From Nitrospirota bacterium (GTDB taxonomy: Bacteria; Nitrospirota; Thermodesulfovibrionia; UBA6902): a DNA stretch of 52,778 nt. The stretch is from the NCBI GenBank assembly GCA_016213945.1, contig JACQZF010000089.1:1-52778 (forward strand). Reading direction: 5' to 3'. This document shows positions 48,075 through 52,778 of this stretch, in pieces. The stretch's first letter is position 1, and every line of letters begins with the position of its first letter. The position numbers and the translations under genes are program-made. The notes beneath the pieces are model-generated. The model was given only the letters and a program-made list of their open reading frames with translations, ran no database searches and had not been told where the DNA came from.

Positions 48075-49060
48075 TGCTTCTCCTGTTTCTTTTCATTAGT
48101 TGTTTTATCTCCATGGCCAAACGATTCCTCTTTGGAATCTTTGATGCCGGTTGGGTTTTGTGCTTTTTCTGCCTGTCGTTTCAGGTCCTCTTCCCTGCTT
48201 CGTTTCAGTTCTTCCACTGTAGCGTCTGTCCCCGGAAGCGGAGAGGTCTTTATCATGTTAAATACAGGGCTGTACCTGTCATATTCGGCGGTCCTGTGAC
48301 AGGTGGTCGCGCATTTGCCACCGGCGTCCTTTTTTTCATAAGTTAAAGGAAGCATTCTGTTGCCGAAGGGAACATTGTCTCTGACAAGCGCAAAATTATC
48401 CAGGCCGTGCGGGTGATGGCATACTGCGCAGGTCCTGCCTTTTGTTTTATTGACATGAAGGAAATGCAGGTTTCGATTGCCGTTTCTGAACAAGGTGAGG
48501 GAAAGCGTCCTCGGCTCCAAAAGCGCCTGGTCAAAACCTTTGTGACACTTTATGCACAGGGTGTATGCTTCAACGGAAAAGGAGGCATACAATCCCTCAG
48601 GATACTGGAACTTAAGGTGTTTGTAGAAATCGCTTTCATGAGCGTCATGGCATTCAGTGCATTTCCCTTCAGCAAACGGAGTATGAAGCTTCCTGTCTTT
48701 ATCTTTTGATATCACCACAGGGGGCGACTTCTTAAGCTCTTTCTTTAATTCGCCGGAGACAGGGAATTCCTCACTGTGGCATTTTTCACAAAAGGGTTTT
48801 GTTATCAAAGTTATTATTTTAAAAACGTGTTCATCTTCTTTTATGGTCTCATGACACCTGTGACACTGTTTACCGTCTACCCCGGCCATATGAACATATT
48901 TTTTCTTGCCCATGGCTGCATGACATGATGCAGAGATACACGATTCGCCGGGGGTCAGAGTAATTAATTTCTTTTCTTCAGCGGAAAAAGCGGATACAAG
49001 CAGGGAACTTCCGAGAATAATACAGACAAAAAAAATAGAATAAGATTTCATAGGATTCAT
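48071..49060 (-). CDS. Seven-haem periplasmic cytochrome c with unusual CX4CH and CX3CH sites
   Basis: 329 aa, first gene of the long cytochrome operon. Signal peptide (about 1-27, ending AFSAEE; the ATG at 49051 is an alternative start). Haem sites: CISASCH (CX4CH), CHRCH, CEKCH, CTECHDAH, CIKCH, CAVCHHPH and CATTCH (CX3CH). The C-terminal 60 residues are a charged, haem-free tail. The non-standard spacings are known in some multihaem cytochromes and are probably used, since His follows in each. The stop overlaps the NHL lipoprotein start by 4 bases. Its likely role is electron transfer through the periplasm. Confidence 0.88.
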   Translation of the reverse strand: MNPMKSYSIFFVCIILGSSLLVSAFSAEEKKLITLTPGESCISASCHAAMGKKKYVHMAGVDGKQCHRCHETIKEDEHVFKIITLITKPFCEKCHSEEFPVSGELKKELKKSPPVVISKDKDRKLHTPFAEGKCTECHDAHESDFYKHLKFQYPEGLYASFSVEAYTLCIKCHKGFDQALLEPRTLSLTLFRNGNRNLHFLHVNKTKGRTCAVCHHPHGLDNFALVRDNVPFGNRMLPLTYEKKDAGGKCATTCHRTAEYDRYSPVFNMIKTSPLPGTDATVEELKRSREEDLKRQAEKAQNPTGIKDSKEESFGHGDKTTNEKKQEKQ

Positions 49061-49130
49061 TGCGATTCTAAATTATATAATAAACGTTCCAGAAATTACT
49101 ATCAGCGGCAATCCTCTAATTTTATAGCTA

Positions 49131-49163
49131 AAAAAAAAGGCGGGGATAACCCCCGCCTTTTTT
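49131..49163 (-). terminator. Rho-independent terminator after the tetrahaem cytochrome gene
   Basis: GGCGGGG (49139-49145) pairs with CCCCGCC (49151-49157). It has A8 on one side and T6 on the other, so it works in either direction. On the minus strand it is followed by T8. It lies 17 bases past the stop. Confidence 0.93.
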
Positions 49164-49179
49164 GATAAAGATTTCGACC

Positions 49180-49890
49180 TTACTTAATATGGCAGGTAAG
49201 GCAGAGTCCTGATGCTGAACCGCCAGTTGCTACGGTCTGAGCAACTCTTAAAAGATGTGTGCCTGCTACAGCTTCCTGGTCATGAACATCATGGCAGGAG
49301 GAGCACTGTACTTTTCCGTTATCAAGAACTTCAGCTATGGTACCGCTTGTGCCTATTGCTGTAGCTGTTGCAACAGCTAAGTTAACATCACCACCGGCAG
49401 CTGGATCATCATTGTAAGTGATCGAGATCGGGTGGGTTCCTCTGAGGTCAAGGTTGGTCCCGTCTAAGAAGCCCGGAATTTTGTATCCGGCATTGTAACC
49501 GCCGATGAAGATGGTACCGCCTGCATATTTGTCGAATGTGTCGATTGCGACTGTACCGTCATGGCAGCCAAGACAGAGTTTTGCTGTTCCATCAGGCTGA
49601 GCTGAAGAAACGCCGTTGATTGAGCTGCTCCATGCATTGTTGTACATGGTGTATGTTGCGGAGCTTACTCCGTGGTTCCACAGCAATCCGTTGAGATAGT
49701 ACTGTGTTGCTAACTGATGGTCGTGAGGCACATGGCATACACGACAGATTTCCTGTCTTGCATTCCATACGTCTGTTGAGAAATCATGCGGGCTTCCTGC
49801 AATACCCATACCAAGACCGTTTGCAAGGGCCATGCTTGCTACCCCGGCTGTCAATAATACAGCCAATGCGAGAATGATTATTTTTTTCAT
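49180..49890 (-). CDS. Tetrahaem cytochrome c, OmcE-type nanowire subunit candidate
   Basis: 236 aa. Signal peptide (about 1-23, cut after ALA). Four CxxCH motifs: C49, C106, C196 and C230. The order PHDFS, CRVCHVPH, LLWNH, CLGCHDGTVAID, THPISITY, CSSCHDVH, LLRV, LCLTCHIK and the total size match what I recall of OmcE of Geobacter and related tetrahaem cytochromes that polymerise into extracellular filaments. Filament formation is inference. It is a single gene with an AGGAGG site, a structured leader, a sigma-54 promoter and a strong terminator, consistent with high, regulated expression. A plain periplasmic tetrahaem carrier is the alternative. Confidence 0.88.
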   Translation of the reverse strand: MKKIIILALAVLLTAGVASMALANGLGMGIAGSPHDFSTDVWNARQEICRVCHVPHDHQLATQYYLNGLLWNHGVSSATYTMYNNAWSSSINGVSSAQPDGTAKLCLGCHDGTVAIDTFDKYAGGTIFIGGYNAGYKIPGFLDGTNLDLRGTHPISITYNDDPAAGGDVNLAVATATAIGTSGTIAEVLDNGKVQCSSCHDVHDQEAVAGTHLLRVAQTVATGGSASGLCLTCHIK

Positions 49891-49914
49891 TCTGCACCTC
49901 CTAAAATTTGATTG

Positions 49915-49946
49915 TACGATAACAGCTAAGCTGTTTTTTTATCGTA
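49915..49946 (-). promoter_or_regulatory. 5' leader hairpin of the tetrahaem cytochrome mRNA
   Basis: TACGAT/ATCGTA outer pairing and AACAGC/GCTGTT inner pairing with an A-rich bulge. It begins about 6 bases after the predicted sigma-54 start site and lies 25 bases before the ATG, clear of the AGGAGG site. A 5' hairpin in this place would be expected to stabilise the mRNA. Confidence 0.5.
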
Positions 49947-49962
49947 TCTGGATTGAGTAAAA

Positions 49963-49978
49963 TGCAAGTGCTATGCCA
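49963..49978 (-). promoter_or_regulatory. Sigma-54 promoter of the tetrahaem cytochrome gene
   Basis: On the minus strand TGGCATAGCACTTGCA fits the TGGCAY-N5-TTGCA consensus at every fixed position, with GG and GC 10 bases apart. The predicted start is near 49952, giving a leader of about 60 bases. Confidence 0.8.
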
Positions 49979-50053
49979 GAATGTAAAGGCTCTAAAATCA
50001 AAAAGTTAGATAACTGAGACTGGTTTTGAACTGCCACTATGACAAGGTAAATT

Positions 50054-50066
50054 TGCCATTTTGGCA
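50054..50066. promoter_or_regulatory. Candidate enhancer (UAS) for a sigma-54 activator
   Basis: Palindrome TGCCATTTTGGCA (the complement of TGCCAAAATGGCA), centred about 82 bp upstream of the -24 element of the tetrahaem gene promoter. The identical 13-mer lies about 79 bp upstream of the PilZ gene's sigma-54 promoter. Confidence 0.6.
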
Positions 50067-50092
50067 TTGACCCTAAAATTATATCAATAAGG

Positions 50093-50136
50093 CAATAAAA
50101 AACGCCTCTTGAACAATATTTCATTCAAGAGGCGTT
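50093..50136 (-). terminator. Rho-independent terminator after the DsbA-like gene
   Basis: AACGCCTCTTGAA (50101-50113) pairs perfectly with TTCAAGAGGCGTT (50124-50136). In the minus direction it is followed by TTTTATTG. Confidence 0.92.
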
Positions 50137-50152
50137 CTTATTGCAGAAGATA

Positions 50153-50965
50153 TTATTTTTTCAGAATAGAATCAATGGACTGTTTGAAATCGTTAAGAGA
50201 TCTTTGCTGCATTCTTTTGCCGTTAATAAAAAGAGTAGGTGTTCCAGTCACCCCAGCGCTTCTTGCAAGCGCCATATCCTGCTGGATCAATTGATCATAT
50301 TTGTTGCTTGAGAAGTCCGCTGAAAATTTTTCTACATTCAACCCGATCTGCTGGGCCAGCTCTTTATAGATGCCGTCATTAAGTTTATTGAAGTTCTGGA
50401 AGATAAGGTCGTGCATTTCCCAGAACTTCCCTTGTTCTTTTGCGGCCTCGGCGGCCTTTGCGGCGTTCATGGCTTGCTGATGGAATGGCAGGGGGTAGTG
50501 TTTAAAAACAAGTTTCGCCTCTTTTGGGTATGCCTTAAGGACCTCACTTAGGGTCTGTTGTAACTGTGAGCAATAGGGACACTGAAAATCCGAGAATTCA
50601 ACAATAGCGGCCGGAGCATTCTTGTTGCCTTTTACCGCTGAACTGACAACCGGCAGGTTATAAATTTTATTGAAATCAACGGTTGGTCTTGCAGGCGCGG
50701 CTTGTGCCTGCACGGTTGAAATCTTTTTCTCGAGATCAGATATCCTGGCGAGTATTTCTTTCTGTGAATTTTGGATGTCTGTCGCCGAGTTTTTAATGTC
50801 CGCGACCGAATTCTGCAAATTTGTCAGGTTGTCTTTGATCTCTTTCAGCGTCTCCATTTCAGGAGAGACGGCTTTAACATCTTTTGGAGTCTCCTTATTA
50901 GTACAACCTGAGATAAAAAGAATAACACTTAAAAGAATAGACAATGCAAAAATAAATCTTTTCAT
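50153..50965 (-). CDS. DsbA/thioredoxin-fold lipoprotein with coiled coil
   Basis: 270 aa. Lipoprotein signal with lipobox LFISGC (Cys 21). A coiled coil (about 35-85, repeated NLQNSVADIKNSATDIQNS heptads) acts as a stalk. The DsbA-like thioredoxin domain (about 105-268) has the redox motif CPYC (129-132) and the cis-Pro in GVTGTPTLFING. It probably forms or shuffles disulfides, or reduces haem-binding Cys, in the periplasm. The neighbourhood of cytochromes makes a role in their folding plausible but unproven. It is a single gene with a strong terminator. AAGGAG lies 8 bases before the ATG. Confidence 0.92.
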   Translation of the reverse strand: MKRFIFALSILLSVILFISGCTNKETPKDVKAVSPEMETLKEIKDNLTNLQNSVADIKNSATDIQNSQKEILARISDLEKKISTVQAQAAPARPTVDFNKIYNLPVVSSAVKGNKNAPAAIVEFSDFQCPYCSQLQQTLSEVLKAYPKEAKLVFKHYPLPFHQQAMNAAKAAEAAKEQGKFWEMHDLIFQNFNKLNDGIYKELAQQIGLNVEKFSADFSSNKYDQLIQQDMALARSAGVTGTPTLFINGKRMQQRSLNDFKQSIDSILKK

Positions 50966-51125
50966 AGCTGTATCTCCTTTAATTTGAAATTGGTTATTGC
51001 AGTATGGAATTAGCGTTCAAAATATATTACTACACTTGCAGAAAAATGTGTAGGTGGCTTTATGCCGGAAATAGTGCAACAATACTAACGCGCCAAGTTA
51101 AAGCAGTTATGCTTTATGCATGGGT

Positions 51126-51278
51126 TTATGCTGCCGCTCTTTTATTTTCAAGAGTAGTCCTTATAATTAATTCAAGCTGGCTTACATCGACCGGTTTAAT
51201 AAGGTATGTGTTTGCGCCCTGTTTCATGGCATCAAATACCTGGTCAGGAGTGGAAAAAGCTGTAATGAAAGCCCCTGC
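51126..51278 (-). pseudogene. Response regulator receiver fragment (C-terminal part only)
   Basis: Reading from about 51278 to the TAA at 51126-51128 gives FITAFSTPDQVFDAM, then QGANTYLIKPVDVSQLEL, the second half of a CheY-like receiver with the conserved Thr/Ala-x-x-x and Lys-Pro. The part with the phospho-acceptor Asp is absent, and a TAG occurs at 51279-51281. The fragment stops abruptly where another broken reading frame begins on the other strand, so this looks like a rearrangement scar. It is AT-rich. The rest of the 560-base gap (50966-51526) holds no other convincing gene. Confidence 0.7.
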
Positions 51279-51391
51279 CTACTAAAAAGCTCGACCGTAA
51301 TATTGAAATTGCAAGAGTTATACCAGCAGAAGGTTATCTTAAAAAACAAATGGATATGGTTTTGAATGAATTTGCAGGCCTGTCACAATGA
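51278..51391 (+). pseudogene. Orphan reading-frame fragment facing the receiver fragment
   Basis: A 37-codon frame (KKLDRNIEIARVIPAEGYLKK in part, trimmed here) ends with TGA at 51389-51391. It has no start or ribosome site and begins at the same point where the receiver fragment breaks off. The codon pattern is protein-like, but I do not recognise the family. It may be the 3' end of a gene joined by the same rearrangement, or chance. Confidence 0.25.
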
Positions 51392-51481
51392 CAGTTTTCC
51401 TGCAGATATGACAGTGGATTGCTGGTTCTTAAAATAAATGCTGAAGCCAAGATCGATTCGCTTGTCTGCAGTAATTGGAAA

Positions 51482-51519
51482 ATAGAAAAGCCGGGAAACC
51501 CGCAGGGGCTTCCCGGCTT
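51482..51519 (-). terminator. Rho-independent terminator after the right-edge cytochrome gene
   Basis: AAGCCGGGAA (51488-51497) pairs with TTCCCGGCTT (51510-51519). On the minus strand the T-rich run TTTCTATTTT follows. It lies 8 bases past the stop. Confidence 0.9.
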
Positions 51520-51526
51520 GAAAAGT

Positions 51527-52552
51527 TTATTCTTCAGCGCTGGTGCCCGGCACCATAAATGATTTGTTATGGTCATGGCAAAGCATGCAGTAGGCGCCGT
51601 CATAATTAATCCCGTCTGCATGTACGCCGTTGCCTGTTCCATCGCCTTTATTATGGCTTGTGTTCGCATGACAAGTTTCGCAAATGTTTTCATTTCGCGG
51701 AGGACCGTCTGCCAGCGAACCCGGCCCAATGCGTTTTGTGTTTACAACGTTGCTGCCTGGAATTACACTAAACTCAATTTGCGGCCTGAGAAGTTTTCTA
51801 TTGCCCTCAACTGAGATCATTGGATCATGGCAGTCTACGCACATGATGCTGTATGTGTAGTTACCGGTTGCAAATTCGTTCCTGGCCGGGTCGCTTGTAT
51901 GCGCATCACGTTCGCCGTGGCATCTCTGGCAGTTTGTATCAGGGATCTTTGCACTGAAGTCAACCCTGCCTCCACTTTCAACATGGCATAACTGACAGTT
52001 GCTGTTAAAGAAGGCAGTATTGTGCGGGCTTTGAGCGACTCCCCCTGATGGATAGAAGCCGTCTGCATGCGGATGACAGTCGGTGCACTTTTTGCCGTCA
52101 AAATGGCCGACATAGCTCCCGCCTTTTGCATCGCCGGGGGCTGAGCCGTCTCTGCGGTGATGGTTGGTCTGTGTATGGCACATTTCGCAAACGTTCTCAT
52201 TGTAAGGCACTCCGTCTGCAAATGAGCCGGTCCCTGTAGGTGCGGTGAATTTCACGAACTCCTGTATGTTCAGGCCTGTAACAGGATTATCGAAACAGAT
52301 ATATTCTTTGATATATTTACCGTAGGTAGTTTTGTATGCGAGATTCTGCTCCTGCTGGTGAGGGTTGTGGCAGGTTGTACAGCTTGTGTCCCAGTTGCCG
52401 TATTTTGCTCCTACTACAATGGATGAGTGCATCTTTACATTAGGCGCTGAGCCGAATCCATATGGCGGGGCGAGCGGGTACTGTGTCTTAAATGTCCCGT
52501 TCAGAGGGTCTGATGTGTCGTTAGGGTCCGCATGGCAGCGCTGGCACTGGTA
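51527..52552 (-). CDS. Multihaem cytochrome c, part downstream of an in-frame TGA
   Basis: The open frame continues for 341 codons after a TGA at 52553-52555; the first ATG is at 52430-52432. Nine CxxCH motifs: CQRCH just after the TGA, then CTTCHNPH, CEMCH, CTDCH, CQLCH, CQRCH, CVDCH, CETCH and CMLCH. Repeats of the type 'FADGVPYNENVCEMCHTQTNHH' and 'LADGPPRNENICETCHANTSHN' show internal duplication. It is in the same frame as the upstream piece at 52553-52777, so the two are one gene. The missing residue would most simply be Trp (TGG to TGA). If the TGA is real, this part may be untranslated. Confidence 0.8.
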   Translation of the reverse strand, partial: YQCQRCHADPNDTSDPLNGTFKTQYPLAPPYGFGSAPNVKMHSSIVVGAKYGNWDTSCTTCHNPHQQEQNLAYKTTYGKYIKEYICFDNPVTGLNIQEFVKFTAPTGTGSFADGVPYNENVCEMCHTQTNHHRRDGSAPGDAKGGSYVGHFDGKKCTDCHPHADGFYPSGGVAQSPHNTAFFNSNCQLCHVESGGRVDFSAKIPDTNCQRCHGERDAHTSDPARNEFATGNYTYSIMCVDCHDPMISVEGNRKLLRPQIEFSVIPGSNVVNTKRIGPGSLADGPPRNENICETCHANTSHNKGDGTGNGVHADGINYDGAYCMLCHDHNKSFMVPGTSAEE

Positions 52553-52777
52553 TCAGACATTGTTCAGGAAATCATTGGGGTCATGACACTTGCCGCAAAG
52601 TAATTGCGAGTTGTCAGGATGAAGCGTGCCGTCAGAGTTCAGAAGGGCAAAGAAGTGCGGCCCGTCATTGGGGTTCGCTTTGGTGCCGCAGGTCGGAGCA
52701 GCACATCCGCCGTCTCCTGCATCAACCTGGTTGTCACAGTCATTGTCCATACCGTCGCTGCAGGTAGGGTCTCCAAA
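52553..52777 (-). CDS. Multihaem cytochrome c, MopE-motif part upstream of the TGA (partial)
   Basis: The frame is open from the right window edge to the TGA at 52553-52555. It encodes a CSDGMDNDCDNQVDAGDGGC stretch, the 'DG.DNDCD' putative metal-binding motif found in MopE-type surface proteins, then a haem site CGKCH. It continues in the same frame beyond the stop. The true N-terminus lies outside the window. The mixture of a MopE-type calcium/copper-binding motif and CxxCH sites suggests a cell-surface cytochrome. Confidence 0.75.
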   Translation of the reverse strand, partial: FGDPTCSDGMDNDCDNQVDAGDGGCAAPTCGTKANPNDGPHFFALLNSDGTLHPDNSQLLCGKCHDPNDFLNNV

Positions 52778-52778
52778 A

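Noticed and set aside
49061-49130. Sigma-54 promoter for the large cytochrome operon
   Set aside because: I searched the upstream region for GG-N10-GC and found none. A TATAAT-like box is present (near 49078), but without a convincing -35.
52518-52555. Selenocysteine at the in-frame TGA
   Set aside because: A small hairpin follows the TGA (CAGTG-CCAG-CGCTG), but it starts too close and lacks the usual loop of a bacterial SECIS. Multihaem cytochromes are not known selenoproteins. Trp-to-stop or sequence error is simpler.

Overview
The window looks like chromosomal DNA of a Gram-negative anaerobe or facultative anaerobe rich in c-type cytochromes. Nitrospirota (Thermodesulfovibrionia-like) is my best guess, with a Desulfobacterota relative as the alternative. 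The reasons are the many multihaem cytochromes and NHL-repeat lipoproteins, an outer-membrane beta-barrel, sigma-54 promoters, ThyX instead of ThyA, a BioW/BioB biotin route, NifU/NifS-type Fe-S assembly, and several families of short palindromic repeats. This placement is inference; no rRNA gene is present.

Layout. 1-1.5 kb: the edge of an insertion sequence, a probably truncated AT-rich TIR-domain gene and an HsdS remnant, which together look like a decayed defence island. 1.6-6.5 kb: the heat-shock operon hrcA-grpE-dnaK-dnaJ (minus strand) behind a sigma-70 promoter and a CIRCE operator. 6.5-13.2 kb: a lipid kinase, bioW-bioB, a PilZ protein with a sigma-54 promoter, an acyl-CoA ligase, small Cys-rich proteins and thyX. 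13.3-21.1 kb (plus strand): a tandem universal stress protein, a Na,K-ATPase-like P-type ATPase carrying three in-frame repeat insertions, a ferritin-like protein, a PAS/GAF/GGDEF cyclase and a two-CW/PilZ protein. 21.1-26.1 kb: asnS, then small redox proteins and nifU-nifS-nfu. 26.2-32.7 kb: fmdB, a TIM-barrel epimerase, a repeat-filled gap with a toxin-antitoxin pair, a MidA-like methyltransferase with two in-frame repeats, UDP-glucuronate decarboxylase, tRNA-Gln, tRNA-Glu, a leuB-like dehydrogenase and hpt. 32.7-35.7 kb: a histidine kinase and an NtrC-type sigma-54 activator.

35.7-52.8 kb (minus strand) is a cytochrome and extracellular-electron-transfer region. One run of eleven closely spaced genes (49.06 to 35.7 kb) encodes a 7-haem cytochrome, an NHL lipoprotein, a 5-haem lipoprotein cytochrome, a 676-aa outer-membrane barrel, a second NHL lipoprotein, a 12-haem cytochrome with a poly-proline stretch, a fused MFS/spermidine-synthase/TPR protein, an OB-fold periplasmic protein, and a 7-haem cytochrome flanked by two HAMP-only membrane proteins. 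Upstream are a separately controlled tetrahaem cytochrome resembling OmcE-type nanowire subunits, a DsbA-like lipoprotein, and at the right edge a MopE-motif/10-haem cytochrome interrupted by an in-frame TGA. About 45 haem-binding motifs are encoded.

The strongest new signals are these. First, the tetrahaem gene and the distant PilZ gene share the same control layout: a TGCCAAAATGGCA-type palindrome about 80 bp upstream of a sigma-54 -24/-12 element. The NtrC-type two-component system next to the cytochrome cluster is a natural candidate regulator. Second, palindromic repeats of different families are inserted in frame within protein-coding genes. Third, several small Cys-rich genes are too short for usual ORF cutoffs.
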